From Puccinia triticina (lineage: Eukaryota > Basidiomycota > Pucciniomycetes > Pucciniales > Pucciniaceae), in the NCBI RefSeq assembly GCF_026914185.1, contig NC_070575.1, positions 3,862,001 through 3,926,000 on the forward strand: a stretch of DNA of 64,000 nt. The letters are read 5' to 3'. The notes below the pieces were generated by a model. The model searched no databases. It was not told the DNA's origin and was given only the letters and a program-made list of their open reading frames with translations. Both the position numbers and the translations under genes were made by a program. Shown here piece by piece: positions 34,078 to 45,185 of the stretch; the stretch's first letter is position 1; each line of letters opens with the position of its first letter.

Positions 34078-34914
34078 TTCACACTGCGGGCATCTCGCTG
34101 TTGCTGCGGGCCGCAGCGACATCATGACGCTGCATATCAGAATGCAGCGTCAGCTGCAGCGTCATCTGGCCGGCTGATCGATTTGCCTTTGGACAGCCGG
34201 CCACCAATACATAACAACCTCTCGATGACCGGTCCTTGTGCCGGCCATCAAGAGGATTATAACACACTCCTCTCACTCCTCTCGGTGACCAGCTCATGGA
34301 CCGGTCATCGGGAGGAGTCCACACTCCTCTTGATGCCAGCACACACCGGCGTCAAGAGGAGTACAGACACCTCTTGATGGCCGGCACAACAACCGGTCAC
34401 CAAGAGGAGTACGCACTCCTCTCGATGGCTGGCCCAAGGCCCGGTCATCGGGAGGAGTACATACACACTTCCCTTGATGAACGGCACAGACCAGGCATCG
34501 AGGTGCATGTACTCCTCTCGACACCAGCCTGTGTTGGCATTGAGAGGAGTATGGATTCCTCCTCCCAATGACCGGTCCTTGTGCTGGTCATCAAGAGGAG
34601 TGTGGACTCCTCCTCCCAATGACCAGTCATTATGCTGGTCATTGAGAGGAGTGTGGACAACTCTCAATGGCCGGCACAATGACTCCTCCTGATGGCCGGT
34701 CCTTGGGCCAGCCATCAAGAGGAGTGCGTACTCCTCTCGGTGACCGGTCGTTGTCCCGGCCATCGAGAGGTGCGTTGTGTGTACATACCCCGGTGGCCGG
34801 CTGTCCATCAGACAGCCAAGTGTTGCTGCATTACTTGTCGCGCGGGGTTCGAATCCCCACTGAATCGTCAGATGTTGCTGCGGTCCGCAGCGACATTGAG
34901 ATGCCTGCAGTGTC
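34078..34914. mobile_element. TIR element filled with tandem hairpin units
   Basis: The left end CACACTGCGGGCATCTCG...GGCCGCAGCGACATC is inverted at 34866-34914. Between about 34190 and 34800 runs a ~65-nt palindromic unit: GAGGAGT...ACTCCTCTCGATG.CCGG...CCGG.CATCGAGAGGAGT. No protein coding. Confidence 0.5.
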
Positions 34915-35904
34915 ACATTTCTATATCATGCTTTTATACACTGTATCAACCCCCCAAACAATGGTTTGCAATTGGGTTTGCAATAGGTTTTTTTCTTAAG
35001 TTTTTTTTTTCAAGTTTTTTTTCCCTCTCTTCAAAATCAAGTTTTTTCAGACTTTCAAAACCTCAAGACCAGCCTGAGGTGGTCTTGGCTGGAAGTAAAA
35101 AAAAAAAAAATGCTGTGGAACTGACGTGAGCAACGAGCTGACGTGGTCTCCACGCGTTGTGAGAACTCCTTTGGGACGGGTGGCAGTTCTGCGAGGGGGA
35201 AATACCAGTTATAGTATTTCAAAGATGTAAGAAGCTATTACAACTGTTACGGGTGGTTTGAAAGACCTGCCCCTCTATGATACTACACAAGAGCTATCAC
35301 AACAAATTTATTTATTGTTGTGGCAAAACTAATGATAGAGAAAACTATGTGCAGCAGTCTCTTATCAGACCTAGATCAAACTTGAATTCAGCGGAAAGTG
35401 GATTTTGTATGGGAAATGGAGTTAGAGTGGTTTTACAGCAGCCTTGAGTCAGATAATGGAAATGAGTCTTTAACGTAAGATATGTTTTATATGTTTGTGA
35501 TATGAAAGGTGGAGATAAACTGATACAAAACTTCTGAGAGAACTGATTTTATATGTGAACTATTCAAGGTGTCTTTGCCCTCTTCCTTAACCTTCAGTTA
35601 AGAGCACAATGGGTTAAGATCACTCTGACTTGTTAAGAGCACAAGTGGTGATACTAGCTACCTGACTACTTAGAACTACTCTGAGGCATGAAAGATGTTG
35701 ATGGGCAACTTGATTGAGATCACACTGCTGGATTTATGTGGATGAGGCTTGTAACTCTGAGTGAGATGTGTGTTCTGGTTAGGATTGCCTCAGTGGCATG
35801 CTGAAACTGAGGAGGGGAAAGGTCCTCCTTTTGTAGTAAAATGTGAGGGATTTTTGCTGGTGGGGATCCTTGTGAGGGATTTTTTCTGGTGTGACCACCA
35901 TACA
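34915..35904. other. Non-coding interval
   Basis: No gene or clear repeat seen apart from T- and A-runs near 34985-35112. Confidence 0.5.
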
Positions 35905-36190
35905 GGTGTCCATGTGGTGATGGTATCCACGTGGTTGTGGTGGTGGTGCCCATATGGTGTCCACGTGGTTGTGGTGGTGGTGTCCATGTGGTGTCCACGT
36001 GGTGGTGTCCATGGCGCCTACACAATTATGGAGGTGTCCACAGGTGGAGCCATGCTGTGGTACGTGGGTGGAGCCAAACAACAACCCTGGAGGTGTCCAC
36101 AGGTGGAACCATGCTGTGGTGCGTGGGTGGAGCCAAACAACAATCATGGAGTTGTCCACAGGTGGAACCATGCCATGGGCAGAGCCAAAC
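35905..36190. repeat. GTGG-rich minisatellite
   Basis: First GTCCACGTGGTTGTGGTGGTG units, then three ~61-nt copies of GGAGGTGTCCACAGGTGGA...GGGTGGAGCCAAACAACAA. Open frames here are repeat artefacts. Confidence 0.5.
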
Positions 36191-36879
36191 CACGCCACTA
36201 CATACACTGTAAATATGTCCTTGAGTCTAATTCTATACTATGTACTATCAAAATATCTCTACAGTATGTAATTATGCTTATGAACACAGTATAATACTAG
36301 TAACTTTTGACTGAGTGCAGCTAGCCCAGTGGTTCCAGTGAGTGACTAGGGGTTAAATGACCTGTAGAATCCAATTATACAATAGTACATCTAGAAATAT
36401 GTCTCCTTCTCAATAGTAAACTGTGACTTTATGTGATTTGATACTTGAAACACATTTGGCACACCACAGCGTGCCAGGAAGGCACATCGTGGAACCGACG
36501 GGGAAAAGTGTGAAGCCCATCGGTTCCACGTGGAAAAATAGCGTTTCGTGGAACCAACAAGCTTACCGAGCCAATCCTTGTTGGCTCCACGGATTACCCT
36601 CCTCTCGTCGGTTCCACAAACGGGCAGGGCAGGAAGTACCCCTGTCGTCTAGCCAGCGAGTCCCGCGAGGCTCAGTTGCTTAGCTAAAGAAAAAAGCCTC
36701 CCTCGTTGCTAGGTATTGGCTCGGTAGGCAGCGCACGTTTAGATAAAGACACCATCACCACCCTCGTGTCCATCGGGGCCGCTCTGTAGTAAACATAAAA
36801 CACAGCACTCTACTTCATGTATGTATGTACAACACACATATCTCATACCTATTCCGGGTCATCGAGTACTGGTCATTGA
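36191..36879. other. Non-coding with inverted GTGGAACCGACG motifs
   Basis: Around 36490-36620 the motif CGGTTCCACG and its inverse recur. No gene seen. Confidence 0.5.
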
Positions 36880-37345
36880 AAGACCAATGCACAGGTCTTT
36901 CATGAAAGACTCATCATCAAAACACAGACCATCAATAGAACGGTCATCGATAGGTGGTCTTTTGATTCTATGACCGTTCCATTGATGATCAATGGGTCTT
37001 TTGATGTGACTGTTCTATGGATGACCAACCCGTCAAAAGGCCGGTCATTGATAGGGCGGTCTTTGGATCCTACGATTGTTCTATTGATGACCAACCAGTC
37101 AAAAGACTGGTAATTGATAGAGCGGTCTTTTGATTCTCTGACCGTCCGGTCTTTCAATGTGACCGTTCTATCCATGATCAACTGGTCTTTTGATGTGATC
37201 ATTCTATCAATGACCAACCGGTCATTGATAGAGCGGTCATTTGATTCTACGTCCAATTCTATGACCGTTCAATTGATGACCGACCGGCCATTGATAGAGC
37301 AGTCTTTTGATTCAATGAACTTTCTATCAAGGACCGGTCTTCACA
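36880..37345. repeat. Hairpin array, GGTCATTGATAGAGCGGTC type
   Basis: Units of GACCGGTCATTGATAGAGCG and its inverse alternate, AT-richer than the other arrays but with the same alternation of two small palindromes. Confidence 0.5.
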
Positions 37346-37787
37346 AGTCATCAAATGGGGCACAACCTCAAGGAGGTGTAGCTGGGGTGATGATGAGATT
37401 GGTGCTGGAGGGATGTATGTACTCGAATGTATGGGGCACATATGAAAAAGACATATGGCCCATGGGGGTGCGGGGGGCAGTCGGTAGACTTGTTAAAATT
37501 TCCCTTACAGAGGCTCTGTCGCAATGGGTAAATCTAGCGAGCCCTAAAGATTTACCGAGCAACTATTTAGCTAACAAGCCCTAAAGAGGGCACGGGGGTG
37601 GAAAATGGCTAACATGCTTGGTAAATATGCCTTACCAAGCGGGTTTACAGAGACGGTGGTGGATGCTCTTACGGCTAAAGCGACTGTTTGGGTGGGAGAC
37701 CCACCAAAAAGTGATGGAAAATCACTCTTTGAATTTTTTACATAGCCTGCAGCTTCAACGCTGCCCCCCCCCCATTATCGGAACTTA
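37346..37787. other. Non-coding interval
   Basis: Contains repeated TTTACCGAGC/TTACCAAGC motifs at 37540-37650. No gene seen. Confidence 0.5.
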
Positions 37788-37949
37788 GAGCATTTCCACC
37801 GCGGGCGGTATTTTTGGGGCGCTAAAATATGATCTCTGGCAGTGCGCAGCCAGTTTTAGCGCCCCAAACTGCTGCGGCATACACCGCAAGAGTCTGTAAA
37901 AAGTCATGAAAGGCATGCGTCGCCCTGGTCCACTCCCCCGTCAAATCCA

Positions 37950-38365
37950 CCCGGTTATCGAAGGGAGTTCTCTTGTTGATGATTGGAACAAAGCGGGTCG
38001 TTCCGGTCATCGTGGGGAGTATATACCCCTCTTGATAACTGGAACGAACCAGCCATCGAGGGGAGTAAATATGTACCTCCCTTGATGAGGTCGGAACAAT
38101 CCGGGTTGTTTCGGTCATTGTGGGGAGTATATACTCCCCTCAATAATTGGAACAAAACGGCCAACTCCCCTTGATGATCAGAACAGACCAGTTTGTTCCG
38201 GTCATCATGGGGAGTATCCTCTTGATGACCGAAAGGAACCGGACATCAAGGGGAGTATGTACTCCTCTCAATGACCGGAGGAACCGGCCATCAAAGGGAG
38301 TATGTACTCCTCTCGATGACCGGAAGGAACCTGCCATTGAGGGGAGTACCTCTTGATGGCCGGCC
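37950..38365. repeat. Hairpin array, CCCCTCGATGACCGG type
   Basis: Units such as GGGGAGTATATACTCCCCTC and TGACCGGAACGAACCGGCCA alternate about seven times. Same design as 34190-34800. Confidence 0.5.
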
Positions 38366-39597
38366 TGACTTGGCCATCATGTGAAGGGATTGTACATTTG
38401 GGGGTGTGAGCTGTAGTTTCACAAGGAGTTTGGTGTGTGAAAGGGAGTTGAGGTGGGGGTGAATGAGTCCCTAGTGAGTCCCTACATGTAGGGACTCGAG
38501 GTCAATATTTAGGGACGGCCGTAAATTTTCAACACAAATAGCGCCTGCGGTGGGTTGGGTTGAGGCGGTAAACTCCTGAAATTTCCAACTACACAGGCGG
38601 GGCACTTGGTAACAATTGCAACGTCCTTTGGATGCCACTGCCCCCCCGCCGTCCTGGAGAAGCCTTGGGCGTCACCTAGGTGCCCCGTCCCACAGGTGCC
38701 ATCGGATGAGCACCGGGCCGCTGCCCAAAACCCCAAAGCAACATGTGATCATCCCTACATATCGCAGCCAGCAGGAGAGCAGCACTCTGCTGGCCATGCG
38801 ATAGTATACAAGCAACACTATGCTGCTCCCTCCAGGGTGTTCCAAAAGCAGCGCTCCGACAGTCCCACAACGCTCCTCCCCACCCAGGACACCCCCCCGC
38901 CATTGGAGCCTCTCAGGAATGCCCTGGCGCCGTCCACCTGTTACCCAGACGCCTGACAGGCATGGAAGGGTCCGCCTCAAACCCCACAGCGTGAGAAAGT
39001 GCCCCAGAAGCCCAGAGCTTCTCCAATGTCACCTCCGAACAATACAAAACCAAAAAAAAATGCACAAAAATAAACTGTATTCGACCATGGAAAAGCAAAA
39101 CAGGGCAATCAATCTGAGCCCGACCCCTCACCCATTCCCCCTGCGGAGGCGCCCTGGAGTGCTTATTTCAAGCGCACCGCCTGGATGGTGGAACCTCTTG
39201 GCATTGCCGAGTTAGCTCTCAATGTTTAATTTCCGAGTTCGCTCGCAAGCAACAATTTGAAGCGACTCCACGGTTTCACACCATTTCACCTGCCCAAAAA
39301 GAGGGAAAATGCATCTGATTTGGGAGGTTTACCAGCTCATTGGAGGTAATGTGATGGCCAAAGCAACTGGATGCACCATTGCCCGGTGTTTTTGGTATGC
39401 ACACTCTGGGCCTGATTTCCGCGCACTTGTGTGCCAGAGATGATCTCAATTCGTTGCACGCAGTAAATTTTATATAAGCCATGCTTCATCGGAACCAACT
39501 CTCCCCAGACCACTCCGTTTCTTCATTCCAAAATCAAACTCGACTTTGCCTCCCATCCTCTCCCATCTCATCTTTCACTGTATTCAGATTCAGCGCG
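38366..39597. other. GC-mixed region, no confident gene
   Basis: Both strands have frames at 38600-38980, without introns or domains that I can support. The end of the stretch holds the promoter of the gene at 39598. Confidence 0.5.
39471..39478 (+). promoter_or_regulatory. TATA box
   Basis: TATATAAG, 127 nt upstream of the ATG at 39598, with a C/T-rich leader between. Confidence 0.5.
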
Positions 39598-41376
39598 ATG
39601 TCTCATCTTTATTCATCCGACTCCGACAACTCCGACGACAGCCGCACTGCTACTCCGGGGGCCAACCGCGCATCCAATGCAGGCCCAGTTCGCCCCGCGA
39701 GCCATCGCCGACGAGTCGCGGCAGCTACCTATACGCCACCACTGAGAGGATCGGTTGCGGCGGCAGCAGCTGCTGCTGCTAATGTTGCGAGGGCACCAGC
39801 CACTTTGGGTGGACCCACTAGGCCGGGTGAGTGAATACAAGGTACAAGTGCTGATTGAAACTAACACTGCTTTACAGCCATTTTACCTGCAGTGCAGGCT
39901 GCTGCTGGCGTGGACCTCAACTTTCGGCGTCCAACTGTCTCACCGGCTGTGCCGGGTGGGCAGCAATCATGGCCACAATCTGTTCGAAGGATGACACACT
40001 TTGACGAACCTGTCAATGACGAGTATCTCGGCGAGATTGAACAATTTTTTCAGTTATCGGGCGGATATGCAGAGGTTGGGGAGCAGCTCGCCTATGTAAG
40101 TAGCCTTAAGTGCTGTTTCCTCGAATCATTGTGTTGAATGCGACCTCTCTCTTCTTTCTACAGGTACCTCAACCCAGGCAATATGTTGTGACGATTTATA
40201 TCATACTTGCAATGCGTGAGGAGATCGATCGCTTGCGGCAGCAGGTAGCTGTACCACGAGGTGTAGCGGCAGCAGAGGCACCAGCAGCAGATCAAGCGCG
40301 TAACTGGCAATACGTTCCTGTATTCACCGTAAGCCCTCTTGATGAATGCAGAGCTTTTGCAACATCTTCTGAGGAGCCATTTGTAGTTGTTTGTGCAGCG
40401 CAGGGCCCACGAGCTATTGTTGAGCAGGAATCTCAGGGTTTACGGGTCTGACACCCCTCGTGGCGCGCCTCAGCAAGTCTGAAGCTTGCTGACTCTGGTT
40501 CTAGTAAGGATCTCCTGTGGCACATGTTGTCTCATGATGTGCACTGAGTTTCTGCACCACACAGGATCACATCAATGCTCAAAACAATCAGTTCAAGAGA
40601 GATTACCTGCCCCGCGGTTACCTGGATGGCGATCCGGCGGCAGTTTCGAGTCTTGAGAGCTTTGTGCGAAGAAAGCTGAGGCATTGTCGGTGCAGGTTGA
40701 GAGACTTGGTATGTTCCGAAAACCATCATCTTCATTAACGGTGACTGACACACCTTTCGTGGTCTGGCTCAGCTTTTGTGCGCTATTCAGCCAGGTCCAG
40801 GGAGGGGGGATGTAACACACCCGGTGCCCAGTGTGTCATCATTGATTGCTGATGTGAGTGATCATTGCTTCGGTGTTTGTATTGGGTGTTGTTTTTTGGG
40901 TTGCTTACTTATTTCGATATCAGATGAGGACAAGCTTGATTCCCCCCAATGCGAATCACCCAGAGGCGGCTGGCGGCGACGATAGGGCCAATCAATCTCA
41001 CCTCAAAGCGCGCATTGCATATCTCCGGATCCATACCATAACACAGTACGTTGGCAGGGGACCGGGGGACGCGGGGAGGCAGTGGAAGAACATCAACATG
41101 CATCTGCTTGAATTGCAGGGCAAAGGCCGCCTTTACCGTACAGCGTGAGTAATTTTGGTCGTATTTTCAAACCTGGGTGCTGATGAAACCAAAAACATTC
41201 CCAGGTTTTATCAGCTAGTCCTCTCGTATGATCATGCTACCTTTGGGCAGCAATTTTTCACAGAAATGGACCCCGACTCAATCAGGTTACCAACGGAGCA
41301 GGAGGTGGAGGAGCGGATGCTGGCCAACGCCGCTGATGACGCGCCTGTCGAGCAGGAAGCCGGCCTCGATGGCTGA
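39598..41376 (+). CDS. Intact accessory-type protein of rust transposon family, 409 aa
   Basis: Seven exons: 39598-39826, 39878-40095, 40164-40328, 40565-40708, 40773-40853, 40924-41144, 41205-41376. They sum to 1230 nt without a stop. The N-terminus is Ser/Asp- then Ala-rich; the middle has a charged helix (LAMREEIDRLRQQ). The C-terminus (YLRIHTITQYVG, QWKNINMHLLEL, LVLSYDHATF, LPTEQEVEERM) aligns by eye with the broken gene at 20378-21858. No signal peptide or membrane segment. No transposase partner lies beside it. Function unknown; a DNA-binding or transposition-helper role is inference from the pairing seen at 20 kb. Confidence 0.5.
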
Positions 41377-41985
41377 TTGCCTGGAATGCCCCTCCAATCT
41401 TTCCCTTTTGTGAAGCATGTCCGTGCCCATGAGAACTTTGTTTTTGTAAATAGTTTTATTTTTTGGACCCTGCTCCCGAGCAATTACATTCTTTCCTATT
41501 TCTTTTTGACCCTTCTCGCTGCCAAGAGGCTTTCACGGTCTCCCCGCATGCCCAAATTTGATACCGCGGTGGGGATGGGTAGGGTGTATCATGCGTACAC
41601 CCAAATAAATGCGTTTGGCATCCAGGGGATGTTGCAATGTTACCCATGAGGCAACCACCTGTATCCAGATCCCGCGAGTGGACGTCCGGGGCGGCTATCT
41701 CTGGGATGGGGCAGCGGCATCCTTCCTGGGATTTGGCATTTGGGTGGCAGCGGTGGCACATCCCTGGGTTGTTGGGTGTGGTCATCGCGAAGGCATTGCG
41801 CAGCGCCGTCCCAACGGCGCAATATTATAAATGGATTTGGACGCCCAGGTGGTGCTGTATTCCTCTTGGGGTTGCATCCTGCGGGTGACCCGACTCCGGG
41901 CGTCCTGGCGATGCCGAACTGCACCCGTGGTGTAGGGCCCCGATTTAGGGCCCGCGGTGGAAATGCTCGCTGCTTTATACTTTTA
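41377..41985. other. 3' flank and right arm of the TIR unit
   Basis: No gene seen. Inverted GGACGCCC/GGGCGTCC motifs lie near 41840-41910, before the TIR at 41950-41968. Confidence 0.5.
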
Positions 41986-42162
41986 TGGTGCTCAAAGTTG
42001 GTTTGCATAATTTTATGCATGCATAAATCATAAAATCATAAGAATATTTTGGTGAGGAAATTTTGTATTACATAATCAGACAGTCATATCCCCTGCAAAA
42101 AAGATTTTATGATTTTATGATTTATGCATGCATAAAATTATGCAAACCAACTTTGAACACCA
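41986..42162. repeat. Complete MITE, GGTGCTCAAAGTTGG ends
   Basis: Inverted arms of about 55 bp (GTTTGCATAATTTTATGCAT...AAATCATAAAATCAT) around a ~70-bp centre. Same family as 3928-4027; related ends occur at 6233-6429. Confidence 0.5.
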
Positions 42163-42556
42163 TATTTGTTGATTTTTTGAGCTCATCACATCAACATCAC
42201 ATTTTTCAAGTTTTTTTCGACAAATTTTTGTAAAGCCCACCCAGACTCAAGACGGCGGTCTTCACAGGCGGTGCCTGGCCCCGCAGGCCTGTGCGGGTCA
42301 AGTTTTTGTTTCTCTTATTTCGGCTTTGCTTGTCTGCTATACTTTTTCCTTTGAAAATCTGAGCTGACAGATGAGGTGCAGGTGCATCTGTCGATGCTCG
42401 GGACCTCATATTTATGTAGCTTGCACAACAAGCGAGCTACAGGGTCTCGAAGTTGAACCAGGCTTTTGGCCGATGCTCTCAGGCGAGCACCCCGACATAG
42501 GTCGTGAGTCCCTCCCTGCGGTCGGCGTCACTCTGCTGCCCACTCAGCCCCGCAGA
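42163..42556. other. Non-coding upstream of the ABC1 kinase gene
   Basis: No gene seen. It ends in a short inverted pair GTCCCTCCCTGCGG (42511) and CCGCAGAGGAGGGAC (42550), the remains of a GGAGGGACTT-family element. Confidence 0.5.
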
Positions 42557-42577
42557 GGAGGGACTTCGTTAAGTTAG
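42557..42577 (+). promoter_or_regulatory. GGAGGGACTT TIR-like motif upstream of the ABC1 kinase
   Basis: GGAGGGACTTCGTTAAGTTAG ends 36 nt before the ATG, in the same orientation as the copy in front of RRP43. Confidence 0.5.
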
Positions 42578-42612
42578 GTGGTGAAGCAGCTGCCGCGAAC
42601 CAGCTACCAGCC

Positions 42613-43408
42613 ATGGCACTCCTCATCCGCCGGGCAGCCCACCAACACCCCCTCCGCCTCCCTCCACCCCCCGCGCCCCCCAGACTCCCCCACCGCACCC
42701 TTTTTCTCGGCACCGCCCTCCTCGGCCTCGGCTGGGCCGCCGACCGCTATCTCTACGCCGAGGCCGTCGCCCGCACCCTGCGCCTGGCCTACAATGCGTC
42801 AGTCCTCTCCCCACGCTGCACTGGGTAGCACGCTGACTGCTCCTCCCGCCAGCGGCCTGACGATCGTCGACTACAAGCTCAACTTCAGCCCCGACCGGCC
42901 GGCCGACGAGCTGCATGCCCGGGTGGCCAACCGGCTCGCCGCCTGCTGCGAGCGCAACGGCGGGCTGTACATCAAGCTCGGCCAGGCCATCGCCATCCAG
43001 GCCGCCCTCCTGCCCCCCGTCTACACCCACGCCCTTGCAAGCATCTTCGACGCCGCCAGCCCCATGCCCTTCCAGCTCGTCCGCCAGGTCTGCAGCCGCG
43101 AGCTCCCCGGCGGCATCGACCGCCACTTCGAGACCTTCGACCCCACACCCATCGCCTGCGGATCCATCGCCCAGGTACATCGCGCGACCCTCAAGGGCTC
43201 CGCCACCCCTGTCGCCGTCAAGGTCCAGCGCCCCGACATCCCCATCCAGATCGAGCTGTCAGCCCCTCCCCCCTCCCCTCCCCTACACACACACACACAC
43301 TCACTCACACATCCACTTCTGCAGAGACCTGTTCGCCTACCGCAGCCTGCTGTATGTCTACGAGAAGGTCTTCGACCTGCCCGTGTACTTCGTCGCCCAG
43401 TGTAAGCC

Positions 43409-43441
<33 letters not shown>

Positions 43442-45185
43442 CGCGCGCACCGCGAGCAGTGCTGACAGCTGCCGCTCCAGACGTCTCCGACCAGATCCGC
43501 AAGGAGACCGACTTCCTGTGCGAGGCGCGCAACGCCGAGCGGACGGCGGCGCTGGTGGCCAGCGACGCGCGGCTGCGGGAACACATCTACGTCCCGTGAG
43601 TCTCCGGGCGCATCCTCCTGTGCGGCCAGAAGACTGACTCGTCGCGGGGCCCAGGCCGGTGCATTGGCCGCTGACGACGCGCCGGGTGCTGACGACGGAG
43701 CTCGTCGACGACGGCTGTCGGCTGACGGACACGGCCCGGCTAGCCGAGAAGCGCCTGCACCCCAAGGCCGTCATGGACCTCGCCATGCAGCTGTTCGCGA
43801 CGATGGTGTTCAGCTTCGGCTGGCTCCACTGCGACCTCCACCCCGGCAACCTGCTCGTCCTCGCCCACGCCGGCAAGCCCAAACTGGTCCGCCCCCCCCC
43901 CCCCTCCCCCCCTGCTCCCGCCCGAAAGACCCCCTGCTGATGCGTGCACACAGGCGCTCATCGACCACGGCTTGTACATCCACTTGCCCGAGACCTTCCG
44001 CCGCGACTACTGGTCAGTCCCCTCTCTCTCTTCCCCCCTGCCGCACAGCGAGGCTGACCCCGGCCTGCACAGCGAGCTGTGGCGCAGCCTGTTCGTCCTC
44101 GACTCCGCCTCCATAGACGTAAGTCTCTCTCTCTCTCTCGCTCTCTCTCATGGGCTGCTCGGCGCACTGACGCGGGAAGAAACGGGGGCGGCAGCGGATC
44201 GCCCAGGGATGGGGGTGCGTGCCCCTCTCCTCGTCTCTCCGCGCCCGCTGACCCTGTTCTGTGCCCCGCCCAGGATCGCCAACAGCGACCTGTTCGGTGA
44301 GTCCTCCTGTCCCCGACCAGCAGATACCGTCCCGACTGACCAGGCCCTGACGCGTGTTTCGGCAGCCTCGGCGACCCTGATGCGGCCGTTCGCGGCGCGC
44401 AAGCCCCGGGCGGGCGGCGCCGGGCCGCCGGCGTCGGCGTACGAGAGCAAGCGGCGTCTCTCTCTCTCTCTTCTCTGCCCTTGTCGAGTGCGGGCCAGGC
44501 TGAGCGTTTGCGGGGTGCACAGGTAGTCTGAAGATCAAGGCGACGCTGAAGACTATGCTGGCGAACGAGGCGCTGATCCCCCGGGTACGCCGCTCCAGCT
44601 CTCGGCGTGTGAGCAAGACTGATGTGTGTGTGTGGGGATACAGGAGCTGGTGTTCGTGGTGCGGTGCATGCGGATGATGCAGGGAAACAACCAGGTGCTG
44701 GGCAGCCCGACCAACCGGCTCGCCATCCTTGCCCGTCCGTCCCACGCCCCCCCCCCCCCATCGCTGCCTGCCCATCGCTGACTGAGTGTGTGTGTGTGCA
44801 GACGGCGCGGCCGCGGGGATGGCCATCAACCCGCCGCTGGGGCCGCGCGACGCAGGCCTGACGACGACGGCGCGACGGTGGATGGACGGGACGCTGAAGC
44901 TGTGGACGTTCCGGGCAATGCTCGTGCTCGTCGACGTCGGCTTCTTCTTCACCCGGGTCCGTCCCCCTCGCCCGTCCCTACAAAAGGGAAAAAAAGACTG
45001 ACGAGGATGCGGAGCAGGTCCGCCAATGGTGGCTCGCCCGCCGCCTCCCCGCGCCCTTCGCCCCCGGCCCCGCCATGCGCCCCCCCAGCCGCGAAGGCTT
45101 CGAGGACATCCTCCAGCGCCAGGTGCAGACCCTCGCCAGGGAGGAGTTCGGCCTCACGCTCGACGACAGCGCCTTCGTCGGCTGA
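42613..45185 (+). CDS. ABC1/ADCK (UbiB) family mitochondrial kinase-like protein, 575 aa
   Basis: Probably an inner-membrane UbiB-family protein (Mcp2/Cqd2 or ADCK1 type) linked to coenzyme Q and lipid balance. Exons: 42613-42797, 42853-43257, 43325-43401, 43481-43595, 43655-43886, 43954-44012, 44073-44118, 44195-44214, 44274-44296, 44366-44455, 44523-44584, 44644-44734, 44802-44956, 45018-45185; total 1728 nt. A basic presequence and one membrane segment (TLFLGTALLGLGWAA) precede the KxGQ motif (YIKLGQ, 103-106), the GSIAQVHRA loop, VAVKVQ (Lys185), ETDFLCEARNAE, HCDLHPGN (catalytic Asp321) and LIDHG (Asp342). The 20-nt exon 8 restores RIAQGWG, which the family expects. Nearly all third positions are G/C. 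An intron holds a C31 run. Family sure, subgroup likely. Confidence 0.5.
43410..43440 (+). repeat. C31 homopolymer in an intron
   Basis: 31 consecutive C within the intron after exon 3 (43402-43480) of the ABC1 kinase gene, followed by GCGCGCGC. A weaker C run lies in the intron after 43886. Confidence 0.5.

Larger units (their letters stand above)
37788..41968. mobile_element. 4.2-kb TIR unit carrying an accessory-type gene
   Basis: GAGCATTTCCACCGCGGGC at 37788 is inverted exactly at 41950-41968. Inside are a hairpin array (37950-38365) and an intact gene homologous to the CACTA accessory gene (39598-41376). I saw no transposase gene and could not settle a target duplication, so the unit is probably non-autonomous or degraded. 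Confidence 0.5.

Noticed and set aside
35720..36271. His/Thr/Trp-rich ORFs on both strands
   Set aside because: Products of the GTGG minisatellite in several frames.
30580..38365. Hairpin arrays as a CRISPR array
   Set aside because: Units lack unique spacers between constant repeats, no cas genes are present and the genome is eukaryotic.
38606..38980. Overlapping ORFs on both strands as a Harbinger-type nuclease
   Set aside because: A weak resemblance of AICRDDHMLLWGF to a nuclease strand was not supported by catalytic residues or splice sites.
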